Shown in pieces: positions 1-7,319 of a DNA stretch of 10,035 nt. Source of the DNA: Bacteroidales bacterium (GTDB lineage: Bacteria > Bacteroidota > Bacteroidia > Bacteroidales > UBA932); the NCBI GenBank assembly GCA_004556005.1, contig SFJA01000061.1, positions 1 through 10,035 of the forward strand, read 5' to 3'. Under the pieces are notes generated by a model. The model was not told where the DNA came from and ran no database searches. It worked only from the letters and a program-made list of their open reading frames with translations. Each line of letters opens with the position of its first letter. Positions within the stretch are counted from its first letter, which is position 1. The position numbers were made by a program, and so were the translations under genes.

Positions 1-377
1 ATATACGGGTTGGCGGTGGTCTCGAGCACGCTGCAGCCTCCGGCCATTATGTATATAGCCACAAGGTAGAATCCGTAACTGGCTGCGTAGGCTGCCGGAA
101 GGAAGAGTATCGCCCCGGCCGCATAGAGCAGCAATCCGAGTATGATTCCGGACTTGAAACTGCGACGGCTGATGAATATTGCAGCCGGCAGCGCAAAGCA
201 GAAGTAGCTTCCGTAGAAGGCGAACTGGATGAGGCTGGTCTGGGCGTCGCTCATATCCATTATCCGCTTGAAGGCTGCCAGCAGGGTGTCTGTCATATTG
301 TTGGCCAGGCCCCACAGCAGAAAGAGTGATGTTACCAGCGCGAACGGCAGAATATATTTTTTCTCCAGTGCTTTCAT
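1..377 (-). CDS. fucP: FucP-type L-fucose/sugar:H+ symporter (MFS), N-terminal part
   Basis: The gene runs off the left edge, so only about the first 125 residues are present. The translation begins MKALEKKYILPFALVTSLF and continues with LLWGLANNMTDTLLAAFKRI, which is the first membrane helix and following loop of the FucP branch of the major facilitator family. A second helix (QFAFYGSYFCFALPAAIFI), a basic loop (SRRSFKSG), a third helix and the helix-4 motif LETTANPYI follow, in the order expected of FucP. Family knowledge: these inner-membrane permeases bring in L-fucose (some members glucose/galactose or other hexoses) with protons. The start codon overlaps the stop of the mutarotase gene as ATGA (374-377), so the two are translationally coupled. 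This linkage argues for a deoxyhexose substrate, most likely fucose. Substrate remains inferred. Confidence 0.9.
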   Translation of the reverse strand, partial: MKALEKKYILPFALVTSLFLLWGLANNMTDTLLAAFKRIMDMSDAQTSLIQFAFYGSYFCFALPAAIFISRRSFKSGIILGLLLYAAGAILFLPAAYAASYGFYLVAIYIMAGGCSVLETTANPY

Positions 378-709
378 TTCTCTGAATCGAATATCTTCTC
401 CATCAAGTGCCATTTCTCAGTCGATTTCGCCTCGGGTGAGCAGCCCTGGAACTGACTGACATAGGCTTCCCACTCGGCCTGCCTCGGAAGGGTGGCGAGT
501 CTTGCCATATCTCTTTCCCAGTCGAAGTCGTCCACTGTGTCCACTATCATGAATAGATTGCGGCCCTTGGCGTAGAGCTCCATCGAGAGTATGCCCACCT
601 CGTGCTGGCCTTCGATTATCTCAGGCCATACGTGAGAATGTACCTCGATGTATTTCTCAACCAGCTGAGGGTCGTCCTTCAAGCTAAGTGTCTGACAGTA
701 GCGCTTCAT
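374..709 (-). CDS. rhaM: L-rhamnose/L-fucose mutarotase (RhaM family)
   Basis: A 111-residue protein of the RhaM (COG3254) family, full length for the family (about 104-115 residues). These cytoplasmic enzymes interconvert the alpha and beta anomers of L-rhamnose or, in fucose operons, probably L-fucose. The family signature is seen near the N-terminus: Tyr20, His24 and Trp28-Pro29-Glu30 in YIEVHSHVWPEI match Tyr18, His22 and WPE of E. coli RhaM, where the Tyr and His are catalytic. The segment GRNLFMIVDTVDDFDWERDM matches the family's central strand, followed by the WEAYVSQFQ region. The ATG at 709 lies in an A-rich context (ATATATAAAGATATG) with no Shine-Dalgarno, normal for Bacteroidota. 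It is the first structural gene downstream of the promoter at 894-925, and its stop overlaps the start of the fucP-like gene. The FucP neighbour suggests L-fucose as the substrate, but sequence alone does not separate fucose from rhamnose. Confidence 0.88.
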   Translation of the reverse strand: MKRYCQTLSLKDDPQLVEKYIEVHSHVWPEIIEGQHEVGILSMELYAKGRNLFMIVDTVDDFDWERDMARLATLPRQAEWEAYVSQFQGCSPEAKSTEKWHLMEKIFDSEK

Positions 710-798
710 ATCTTTATATATGATTTTCCGGTAATCACAATAAATCTCACCCGCGAAAATGGCTTTCGGGGTGGATGAGGACGTGAGGGGCCTTGACT

Positions 799-855
799 CT
801 ACAGCACCGGTGTCCCTGGCGCCAGGTAATTTTCTCTCAACGGTATAGCTTTCAT
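799..855 (-). CDS. possible 18-codon leader peptide of the fucose-type operon
   Basis: An ATG about 32 nt downstream of the predicted transcription start opens an 18-codon frame, MKAIPLRENYLAPGTPVL, then TAG. The NYLAP stretch resembles the start of small Bacteroidales ORFs I recall as having an (N)YxAPxTxV-type opening. Here it stops just where such proteins would continue, so it may be a leader peptide or the degenerate head of a small gene. A second ATG lies 5 nt upstream (ATGCTATGA) and stops immediately, overlapping this start. There is no recognisable ribosome-binding site. The frame lies over two adjacent palindromes (805-826). Whether it is translated is unknown. Confidence 0.25.
   Translation of the reverse strand: MKAIPLRENYLAPGTPVL
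805..826. repeat. two adjacent perfect palindromes in the operon leader
   Basis: CACCGGTG (805-812) and CCTGGCGCCAGG (815-826) are both perfect dyads separated by 2 bp. They lie about 60-80 nt into the predicted 5' leader of the mutarotase/permease mRNA. They could be a regulator operator or an RNA hairpin with a short loop. No U-tract follows, so they are not a terminator. Function unknown. Confidence 0.4.
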
Positions 856-893
856 AGCATTGTTAAGTTAGAGAGATTGGCTAATATGTCCCA

Positions 894-925
894 CAAAGAT
901 AACAAGGGCGGGGCAGATTAACAAA
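894..925 (-). promoter_or_regulatory. sigma-ABfr promoter of the mutarotase/permease operon
   Basis: Reading the minus strand, TTTG (925-922) is followed by exactly 20 bp and TATCTTTG (901-894). This is a perfect match to the Bacteroidetes vegetative promoter (-33 TTTG, -7 TAnnTTTG). Transcription would start near 887, giving a leader of about 180 nt before the mutarotase ATG at 709. Confidence 0.75.
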
Positions 926-952
926 GTTTCCGCCAGGAATTATTACGGGATT

Positions 953-1426
953 TCAGTCGAGAATTTCGAGCTGGTCGGGGGAAAGATAGCCGGTGGCGGC
1001 CCAGATTACGTTTTCGATATTGACGAGGACACGCTTCTGCTTGCGTATGCGTACGACGTGTCCTTCGAGGCCGGCGAGAGGGCCTTCTTTGACGCGGACA
1101 CGGGCGCCCAGACGGACGAGGGGCGCGGAGTTCAGGACTACGGGCTGCTCGCAGACGCGGCAGATGGTTATGAAGGTCTGCATCGCAGGGTCGGAGACGT
1201 AGATGGGCGAGGCGTCGCGGGAACGCATATACCTTAGACGCGAGCCGCCGGGACAGCGCTCACGGAATTTGTCGATAGTCTCGATGGAGGAGCGTATGAA
1301 CAGCATATTGCTGATCAGGGAAGGGATGAAGTGCTCCAGATTCGATTCGGCAAGGGCGGGCTCGAATTTCCCGGCCTTGACGTAACGAACGTTCAATGCG
1401 TACCAGTGTTTGGCTTCACTTTCCAT
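953..1426 (-). CDS. UpxY/NusG-like transcription antiterminator, short form
   Basis: A 157-residue protein with the two-domain layout of NusG paralogues of the UpxY type. The N-terminal NGN domain starts HWYALNVRYVKAGKFEPAL (residues about 7-25) and continues through EHFIPSL and ISNMLFIRSS. The C-terminal KOW domain covers GARVRVKEGPLAGLEGHVVR and the following strands to LEILD. UpxY proteins bind elongating RNA polymerase and let it read through leader regions of Bacteroides capsule operons; they act in the cytoplasm. The protein is short for the family (usually about 170-190 residues). The loss appears to lie between FIPSL and ISNMLFIR, where UpxY proteins usually carry a basic stretch of 15-20 residues. 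No capsule genes are visible; the downstream operon is the fucose-type one, after 243 bp with its own promoter. The start at 1426 is the only good ATG and follows a purine-rich tract. The target operon is unknown. Confidence 0.8.
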   Translation of the reverse strand: MESEAKHWYALNVRYVKAGKFEPALAESNLEHFIPSLISNMLFIRSSIETIDKFRERCPGGSRLRYMRSRDASPIYVSDPAMQTFITICRVCEQPVVLNSAPLVRLGARVRVKEGPLAGLEGHVVRIRKQKRVLVNIENVIWAATGYLSPDQLEILD

Positions 1427-1469
1427 CTTTCAATCCCTTTTTTGTTTTTCTCCTATTGCCAAGGAGGGG

Positions 1470-1501
1470 CAAAAATAAATATACCGGACCACAAAAGCAA
1501 G
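1470..1501 (-). promoter_or_regulatory. sigma-ABfr promoter of the UpxY-like gene
   Basis: On the minus strand, CTTG (1501-1498, three of four bases of the -33 box) is followed by 20 bp and a perfect -7 box TATTTTTG (1477-1470). Transcription would start near 1463, about 37 nt before the ATG at 1426. No terminator is seen between the Omp28-like gene and this promoter, so some read-through from the envelope operon is possible. Confidence 0.6.
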
Positions 1502-1534
1502 TTTTGCAGCCCGGCATATAGGAAAAGGGTTTAG

Positions 1535-2677
1535 CTAGTCAGCGTCGTATTCGAAGCCTTTGCTTTCGCCCGGATGGACGTCGATGACGTTGGTGACTAT
1601 CCACTTCGCGCCTATCTTTTCGCTGACATAGACGGCTGCGTGACAGTTCTCCGGCTTGACATCGCTATCGAAGGCGAAAGCGAAGTCGAAGCTGGCGGTG
1701 GCGCCGGCACTGAGACTTACCTCGGTGCCGGAGAAATCGTTTTTGGCTGCATTACAACCGGCTATAGCTCGTACGGCGTTGTTGTGTGTGCTGAAGTTGC
1801 CGGCTGTGCCATTGTTCGACTGTTTGGCCTCAATGCCGTCTTCAAGCAGCCAGGCGCCTACGCGGTAATTGCCGTTCGCTCCTGCCTTAACACCCACCTT
1901 AAGTGCCGCCTGTCCCGCATCGGTTACGAGTGAGGCGCTGAGGCCGGCTTTGGTGCTGATGCTGTTGTACTCGTTCACAAAAGTGCTTTCGAAGATGGTG
2001 GCTAAAACACTTAAGGTGTTATTAGGAATGAGGGTCGAAGGATTCATATCGAAGCATACGCTCGGAAATCCATTGCCGCCTAAAGTTATCAGCAAATTGG
2101 CGAGATCCCGTATGTACATTGGGTCGTCGGAGTTGTAGCTGTGCACTGCCGCGAGCACGTAGAGGTCTTTGTAGGTCTCGTTCTGAGCAAAGTTCCTTAG
2201 CATCGAAATCATATTCGGGCAGTTAGGACAGCCGGTGCCGGTGAACTGGGTGATGAAGATGCGGCGATGGAAGTTGATGTTCATCGGGTCGCTGTCCTCA
2301 GGCAGTCCCGGGAGCGGAAGGGCCTTGGAGAGGGCGTTGATGGTGATTTTGTTGGAGAGCTGGGCCTTGTAGCTGCACCAGATGGTGTAGCTGCCCGGCT
2401 TTTCGGTGAAGAAGAGCAGCGCCGGAACGTCGAGAGGCGTGTTTTTGCCGTCTTTTCCGACGAGGTAGAAGCGTATGCCTTCGCTGACCTCCTCGTCGCC
2501 GTATCTGACGATGAGCTGCGCGGCGGAGTTGCCGTCTGCAGTGATGACGTAGGTGTCGGCTTCGAGGGTGAGCGTCTGCACTGCGTCTTCGTCATCGTCG
2601 CCTCCGGTGAGGCTGCAGGCGCAGGCGCAGAGGGCGAGGGCCGTCGCTGCGAGTGTCTTTAAATATCTGTAAATCAT
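1535..2677 (-). CDS. Omp28-type thioredoxin-fold outer-membrane lipoprotein
   Basis: The predicted protein has 380 residues. The N-terminus (MIYRYLKTLAATALALCACA) is a lipoprotein signal with the lipobox LCAC, giving Cys19 as the acylated residue. The mature end carries the acidic run GGDDDEDA, which fits the acidic lipoprotein export signal known for surface lipoproteins of Bacteroidota. Residues about 33-118 look like an Ig-like beta domain. From about 135 the protein matches the Omp28 family: FITQFTGTGCPNCPNMISML holds a thioredoxin-like CPNC (Cys150, Cys153), followed by AAVHSYN and GGNGFPSVCFD, where FPS is in the cis-Pro position. The start at 2677 is preferred over an in-frame ATG at 2695 because its signal peptide is normal and its upstream sequence equals that of the mutarotase gene. 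It lies 32 bp after the DUF6029 gene, in the same operon. The redox partner and physiological role are inferred. Confidence 0.85.
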   Translation of the reverse strand: MIYRYLKTLAATALALCACACSLTGGDDDEDAVQTLTLEADTYVITADGNSAAQLIVRYGDEEVSEGIRFYLVGKDGKNTPLDVPALLFFTEKPGSYTIWCSYKAQLSNKITINALSKALPLPGLPEDSDPMNINFHRRIFITQFTGTGCPNCPNMISMLRNFAQNETYKDLYVLAAVHSYNSDDPMYIRDLANLLITLGGNGFPSVCFDMNPSTLIPNNTLSVLATIFESTFVNEYNSISTKAGLSASLVTDAGQAALKVGVKAGANGNYRVGAWLLEDGIEAKQSNNGTAGNFSTHNNAVRAIAGCNAAKNDFSGTEVSLSAGATASFDFAFAFDSDVKPENCHAAVYVSEKIGAKWIVTNVIDVHPGESKGFEYDAD

Positions 2678-2709
2678 ATCTTTATATATATTCATATATT
2701 TCCGTGTTC

Positions 2710-4350
2710 CTAAAAGACTGCGGTGAGCAGGAGGTTGACGCCGGTGTAGGCGGGACAGTAGCGGCATACGCCTCCGGAGCAGATGTAGCCGGCACGGTTG
2801 CGGCCGTAGCTGAGCTGGACGCGCGTCTTGCCTTTGGACCAGCTGACGCCGGCGTTGTAGTAGTGTTTTTTCGTCTCGCCGAGATTGTACATTTCACTTG
2901 CGTATATGCTCCACTGCGGGGCGAAGGTGAATTCGACGAGGGCGGCTATCCAGTCGCGTTCGTAGCTCTTCGAGTAGAGGTACTGAAGCTCGCCGCGGAG
3001 GGCATATTTCCTGTTGAATTTGTACTGTACGTCGGCGACGAAGATGTTGGAGGCGTAGCTTTCGGCTTCGTAGCCGTGCGACGGACTCCACTGCTGGCGC
3101 GAGTAGAGGAAGGTGGTCTTGAGCTGCTTCATCCAGTGACATTCGGCATCTGCGCTGACGTCGAGCCATAGCATGCGCTGGCTGCCGTCGTCGGTCTGAC
3201 CCTTGTCTATGGTCCATGCGGTGGAGCCGTTGACGCGGAAGATCCAGTAGCGGTTGCGGTCGTTGCGGCTGCGCAGGGTGTAGAAGAGGTCGAGCTGGGC
3301 GGCGCACTCCCCTTCCACGTTGACCTGATAAGGGTTCAGGTTGGCGAGAAGGTAGTGATACTGTCGCGTCAGGGACGGCAGGTAGTTGAGCGTGTTGCCC
3401 GTGCCGTTGCCGTAGAGCGAGAGCATCGTGCCCAGATGGTCGATGATGCGGAAGTTGGCGGAGGCGCTGAAGCCGCCTATGCCGTAGATGGCCTCAGCAT
3501 ATATGGCCGCTCCTTTTTTCGCTTTGGGGGCGGTGGCAGCGTAGAGGTCCTTTGTCTTGCCGGCATATTCCGCTTTGAGCGAGAGGCCGTTCCATGCGAA
3601 GTTGAGCGCTGCGCTGTAGGAGTGCAGGTTCGGGTCTTCGAGGCCTAGCGTTCCGAAGTCGATGAGACTGTCTTTGCCGAGACTTTCGTAGCGGTTGAGA
3701 TAGTTGCCTTCTATGTTGAAAAGCACTGAGTCCCAGCCGAATATATCATTGAAGGATACAGTCGCGGAGGCGCCGCGCACCCAGGAGCCCGCGTAGGCGG
3801 TGTAAAGTCGCGGACGGCCGTAGAGGCCTTTGATGCTGAACCAGTCGTTGAGATTGAAGCTGAGCTGTATGCCTTCGAGCGAGTTGTTGAAGCCGAGGTT
3901 GCGGTCTTCGTAGCTGCGGAAGATAAGGCCGTTGCCCATCTGGTCGTATATGTCTCCTACGTGTATGGTGAACCAGTCGCTGTTCCAGCGTATATACTTC
4001 GATGCGAGCCAGAATTTCTTTACGTCCGGCTGCTGGCCGAGTTCGAAGCCGTAGAGGGCGGGCAGATAGCTCTCAAGCTGCATGCCGGCGGAGAAGCGTC
4101 CGTTGACGTAGTCCATCTTGAGGTAGCTGTTGCTGCCGAAGCTGTCCTCCGGGCCGCTGAAGCCGAGCTTCTGGTCTTTCACATACGCGACGTTGTTGGT
4201 CTCGAGACTCGCCGAGAAGTGGCCGAGGTCTGTCCTGCTGAGGAAGTCCTTGACGGTCCCTTCAACGCCCAAACCGGCCTGCGCGCCGGACAAAGTCCAG
4301 CACAACAGACCGGTAAGAGTGAGGATGAGCTTACTAACGCCTTGACTCAT
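2710..4350 (-). CDS. DUF6029-family outer-membrane beta-barrel protein
   Basis: A 546-residue exported protein. It begins with a cleavable signal peptide, MSQGVSKLILTLTGLLCWTL, cut after SGAQA. The rest is alternating aromatic/polar beta-strand sequence with many Tyr, Trp and Gly turns, and it ends in Phe (NLLLTAVF), as outer-membrane barrels do. The motif FTIHVGDIYDQMGNGLIFRS and the C-terminal CSGGVCR-x-x-PAY-x-G stretch (Cys524, Cys529) match my recollection of the DUF6029 family of Bacteroidota. A third cysteine, Cys532 (CRYC), is extra, to my knowledge. No biochemical function is established. Its start overlaps the end of the upstream lipoprotein gene by 17 bp (4334-4350), and the Omp28-like gene follows after 32 bp, so all three are one operon. 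Inference: the barrel anchors or passes the two lipoproteins at the outer membrane, and its cysteine cluster may be a client of the thiol proteins nearby. Confidence 0.8.
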   Translation of the reverse strand: MSQGVSKLILTLTGLLCWTLSGAQAGLGVEGTVKDFLSRTDLGHFSASLETNNVAYVKDQKLGFSGPEDSFGSNSYLKMDYVNGRFSAGMQLESYLPALYGFELGQQPDVKKFWLASKYIRWNSDWFTIHVGDIYDQMGNGLIFRSYEDRNLGFNNSLEGIQLSFNLNDWFSIKGLYGRPRLYTAYAGSWVRGASATVSFNDIFGWDSVLFNIEGNYLNRYESLGKDSLIDFGTLGLEDPNLHSYSAALNFAWNGLSLKAEYAGKTKDLYAATAPKAKKGAAIYAEAIYGIGGFSASANFRIIDHLGTMLSLYGNGTGNTLNYLPSLTRQYHYLLANLNPYQVNVEGECAAQLDLFYTLRSRNDRNRYWIFRVNGSTAWTIDKGQTDDGSQRMLWLDVSADAECHWMKQLKTTFLYSRQQWSPSHGYEAESYASNIFVADVQYKFNRKYALRGELQYLYSKSYERDWIAALVEFTFAPQWSIYASEMYNLGETKKHYYNAGVSWSKGKTRVQLSYGRNRAGYICSGGVCRYCPAYTGVNLLLTAVF

Positions 4351-7063
4351 ACTGCTGGAGCCTTGACTCGTTCTGCTTCTGAAGCTTTGCCTTCACCTCT
4401 TCCATAGTGACAGGTTTGAGCTTGATCTGCTTGTAAACAGGCTTGGCTTCAGGATCGGCGTGGAAGCCGGTCTTGCGGTAAGCGCGTACTGCAGGGATGG
4501 TGCTGCCGGTCCTTACGGACTGTACGAGCATTGGCTTGAGGGCCGGTGCTGCGGCGGACTTCACTGCGGCTGCGGACTTCGCTGCGGCTGCTGATTTTGC
4601 TGCCGTTGCTGCGACGCCGGAGTTCTTGGTAAGGGTCAGAGGCGATACGTTGATGTAGTCGGCTCCATATATCTGTCCGTAGTAGTTGAGCAGACCGTTC
4701 AGGTAAGCGCTTTCTTCGACGTTGTTTTTGTTGGTGAACTTGAATGCATCGATGGTGAAGCTGTTCTTGTCGCTGGCAACGGTGCAAGGTACCTGCAGGT
4801 CGGTGTTGTCAGTCCAGTTCACGAGGTAGCCGCTTTCGCTGAGGGTGCCGAGGTAGAGGTAGGAGCTGGCAAGGGCCATAGGCATCTGTCTGGCGGCGTT
4901 GCAAGGCACTACGAGGCTGCCGTCAGCGAGCACTTCGAGATACCACTTAGGACCGCAGTCATATACTATGCTGTAGTTGTCGTAGCCGTTGTAGGTCTTG
5001 CTTACGAAGAGGTCGTAAGGGGTGCGGAGAGTGAAGAGAGGGTCGTAGCTGTTTGCCTTGTCGAAGCCGAAGCCTACGCAGAGCAGACGGTTCTGAGACT
5101 TGACGTTGGCGTTGAATTCGGCAACTTCTTTCTTGAGGTCGGCGTACAGGGCGTCAACTGCGTCCTTGCCCATACCTACGAGGTCCTGGTAGATGGTATA
5201 TACGGAGTCTGCGAGGGTTTCCGGCATTGTGAAGCCTTCCACGATGCTTATATTGCAGCTCTGGGAACCAGCATGTTTCCACTTGTTATTGTCGTAGAAG
5301 TCGATGGTGTCAACCTGTGCGCTCATCGTCCAGTCGCCGAGCAGGTCGGAGAAGAGGCTTGAGCTTACCGGAGTCTTGGCCGGCTCATTGATGGCGGTTA
5401 CGCTTGCGAAGCTTACGCCTTCAACCACCTCGTTTCCGGTTTCCTCCTCGTTAGTGAGGATTACACCCAGGGAGGTAACCCTGCCAGGGATGGTGGTGAA
5501 CATCATATCCAGACCCTTGGCGCTGTTGATTTCTGCGATCTCACTGACGGTGAGCGCATTACCCATAGAGGTGATGTCGGTAAGGCTGTAGCCGTAGCCC
5601 AGATACTTGCCCCACTCGGAGTCGTAGTTGGCTGCGTATATGCCGCCTACAGCGTTCTGGCTGGTACATTTCACATTGAACCATACCTCGTAAGGCGACT
5701 CGGTGCCGGATGGGTTGGCGATGGCGGTGACGCTTACCTCAGGAGCAGGCAGACTCTTGGATCCGCTGTGGAAGATTTCGTGATAGAACTTCTGGGCAGT
5801 ACCGTTCTCGTTGCCGAGGGCGGTCAAGAGCACGTGGTAGTCGGTGTCCTCCTGGAGATAGTAGCTGTCCTCAAGGGCGAACTCGACAGGACCTTCAAGG
5901 GTCTGTGCGCCGAACTGCATTGCAGCAAGGAAGGAAGCTGTGAACCACTGGAGAAGGCTCTCGTCGCCACCCACAAAAGGAAGCAGCTGCTGGTATTCAT
6001 CATCCGGGAGGAAGAGCATGCAGTACTGCCATACGTTCTCGTCAGGAGTGATCTTGAGGGTGCCGGTGGTGGCCTTGATGTCGGCCTCGATCTTCACTTC
6101 GCAATCGAGAGGTGCAGGTTCAGGGAGTCTGAAGAGTTTGCGGCAGAAGTAGCCTTTCCAGAACGGATCCTCTTCGTTGGCCTCGTCATCCACTATTTCT
6201 GCGGACATAGGGCCCCATCCGCCGCCACCGACGTTCTGATCGAGGTATTCGTAGTAACCGTTGATGTCGAAGGTGGAGGTGTAGTAGCCGTTCATGCCCC
6301 AGCCCATGGAGTCGCTTTCGTCCCAGGCGAACTCGCCGAGCATCAGCACCATTGGCTCACCAGGAGTGAAGATGTTGTGGATCTGGACAGGCTCGCCGGT
6401 CCATTCGTCAGGGATAAATTCGCCGTTCTCGTCAAGGGCATATACATTGTCGCTGTTCCAGAGTATGGTGGTGTCGTTGACAGCGCACATCTGGCCGTTC
6501 ATGAGCAGGAGGTCGGTGTCGAGGGATGCGAACCAGCCGACCTTGTTCATATTGTACATCACCTGGTTACCCATTGCGAAGCGGAGGGCGTTTCCTTTTT
6601 CCTTGACCTCAGCAGGTATCTTGAAGTGTACCTTGAAGCCGTCCGGATAGGTGGCAATCAGGGTTACAGGATCGGAATACACACCTGTAGTGAGGTCAAC
6701 CCTGAGTATCTCGGGATAGTAGCTGGTTTCGCTCTGCTTGAACGCGAATACTGCCGTGTAGTCGCATTCTCCGTCGAGTCCCTCGATGAGGACTTCGTTG
6801 CTACCGTTCACGAGAGTTCCGTTGGTTCCTTCTTTGAAGATGAGTACAGGATCGTCAGTCACTTCTGCGCCCGACTCTACAACCAGATAGGAATAACTGA
6901 TGAGCAAGTTCGTTTCGAGCTTTACGTTAGCCGAGGTGACAGCTGCTGAAAGAACTTCAGCGCGTGCACTCGGAACGTCCTCGCGTCCTGGCCTACAGCT
7001 TGTCATCAAAGCTGCAAGCACGATTACGCCTGCCGCAAGCAGGCAATTGATTGTTCTTTTCAT
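4334..7063 (-). CDS. large lipoprotein of unknown function (909 residues)
   Basis: I do not recognise this family. The start at 7063 (MKRTINCLLAAGVIVLAALM) gives a lipoprotein signal with MTSC and Cys23 as the acylation site; an ATG 8 codons upstream only adds MKFLIYLY. The mature part is acidic and rich in beta-strand sequence. Residues about 30-120, about 320-435 and about 445-555 have the rhythm of Ig/fibronectin-type domains (for example PAPEVSVTAIANPSG-T). Residues about 570-810 begin LLGDWTMSAQVDTIDFY and look like one compact beta domain of a lipocalin-like kind. The tail changes abruptly: an Ala/Lys/Ser run (residues 817-843, three AKS/VKS units) is followed by a strongly basic end, VKAKLQKQNESRLQQYESRR. 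It is the first gene of the operon with the DUF6029 barrel and Omp28 lipoprotein. A surface or periplasm-facing role is inferred from the signal and partners only. Confidence 0.75.
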   Translation of the reverse strand: MKRTINCLLAAGVIVLAALMTSCRPGREDVPSARAEVLSAAVTSANVKLETNLLISYSYLVVESGAEVTDDPVLIFKEGTNGTLVNGSNEVLIEGLDGECDYTAVFAFKQSETSYYPEILRVDLTTGVYSDPVTLIATYPDGFKVHFKIPAEVKEKGNALRFAMGNQVMYNMNKVGWFASLDTDLLLMNGQMCAVNDTTILWNSDNVYALDENGEFIPDEWTGEPVQIHNIFTPGEPMVLMLGEFAWDESDSMGWGMNGYYTSTFDINGYYEYLDQNVGGGGWGPMSAEIVDDEANEEDPFWKGYFCRKLFRLPEPAPLDCEVKIEADIKATTGTLKITPDENVWQYCMLFLPDDEYQQLLPFVGGDESLLQWFTASFLAAMQFGAQTLEGPVEFALEDSYYLQEDTDYHVLLTALGNENGTAQKFYHEIFHSGSKSLPAPEVSVTAIANPSGTESPYEVWFNVKCTSQNAVGGIYAANYDSEWGKYLGYGYSLTDITSMGNALTVSEIAEINSAKGLDMMFTTIPGRVTSLGVILTNEEETGNEVVEGVSFASVTAINEPAKTPVSSSLFSDLLGDWTMSAQVDTIDFYDNNKWKHAGSQSCNISIVEGFTMPETLADSVYTIYQDLVGMGKDAVDALYADLKKEVAEFNANVKSQNRLLCVGFGFDKANSYDPLFTLRTPYDLFVSKTYNGYDNYSIVYDCGPKWYLEVLADGSLVVPCNAARQMPMALASSYLYLGTLSESGYLVNWTDNTDLQVPCTVASDKNSFTIDAFKFTNKNNVEESAYLNGLLNYYGQIYGADYINVSPLTLTKNSGVAATAAKSAAAAKSAAAVKSAAAPALKPMLVQSVRTGSTIPAVRAYRKTGFHADPEAKPVYKQIKLKPVTMEEVKAKLQKQNESRLQQYESRR
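4550..4616 (-). repeat. 18-bp coding tandem repeat (Ala/Lys/Ser linker)
   Basis: About three and a half copies of an 18-bp unit (plus-strand form tgcggctgcggacttcgc) lie in frame, at 4550-4564 (partial), 4565-4582, 4583-4600 and a decayed copy from 4601. They encode the alanine-rich AAKSAA units of the lipoprotein tail. The period is a multiple of three, so copy-number change would lengthen or shorten the linker without a frameshift. Confidence 0.7.
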
Positions 7064-7159
7064 GTACAGATATATTAGGAATTTCAATTATTCTTCAGGG
7101 ATTTCAATTGCAGATTCTTAAGTTCGTTTTGTTCATTTTCAGTTCAAGGTTTGGGCCGG

Positions 7160-7205
7160 GGGCTTGAGCCGAGGGTTTTGCCGCGGGCTTGAGCCGGGGT
7201 TTTGC
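7160..7205. repeat. 25-bp direct repeat in the leader of the envelope operon
   Basis: gggcttgagccgagggttttgc (7160-7181) recurs with one base lost as gggcttgagccggggttttgc (7185-7205). Each copy holds the dyad GGCTTGAGCC. The pair lies in the transcribed leader of the minus-strand operon and the second copy overlaps the -33 box (7201-7204) of the plus-strand promoter. It may be a double regulator site; it does not match a riboswitch I know. The rest of the 7064-7230 leader holds a short direct repeat of ATTTCAATT (7081-7089 and 7101-7109) and nothing else I can name. Confidence 0.6.
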
Positions 7206-7230
7206 AAGTGATATAAAATCGTTACATTTG
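7201..7230 (+). promoter_or_regulatory. sigma-ABfr promoter of the TlpA-like gene
   Basis: TTTG (7201-7204), 18 bp, then a perfect -7 box TACATTTG (7223-7230). The spacer is slightly short (19-21 is usual). The predicted start near 7237 leaves a leader of about 80 nt before the ATG at 7320. It faces the minus-strand promoter at 7237-7268 head-on. Confidence 0.55.
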
Positions 7231-7236
7231 CAGCGG

Positions 7237-7268
7237 CAAAAGTAGATATTAAAATTTTTTCCGACAAG
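7237..7268 (-). promoter_or_regulatory. sigma-ABfr promoter of the envelope operon
   Basis: On the minus strand, CTTG (7268-7265, three of four bases of the -33 box), 20 bp, then a perfect -7 box TACTTTTG (7244-7237). Transcription would start near 7230, leaving a leader of about 165 nt before the lipoprotein ATG at 7063. Its -7 box is only 6 bp from that of the opposing plus-strand promoter. Confidence 0.6.
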
Positions 7269-7319
7269 ATTTAAAAGTAATTTAATCACGAATATTTGTA
7301 TAAAAGCATTTTTTCTTCG

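Noticed and set aside
5768..6949. 393-codon plus-strand ORF inside the large lipoprotein gene
   Set aside because: Antisense shadow with no signal peptide, domain or promoter; the minus-strand frame has a lipoprotein signal and operon context.
7160..7205. Riboswitch or terminator in the envelope-operon leader
   Set aside because: The GC-rich direct repeats form only a 4-bp stem each, no known riboswitch core is recognisable, and no U-tract follows on the minus strand.
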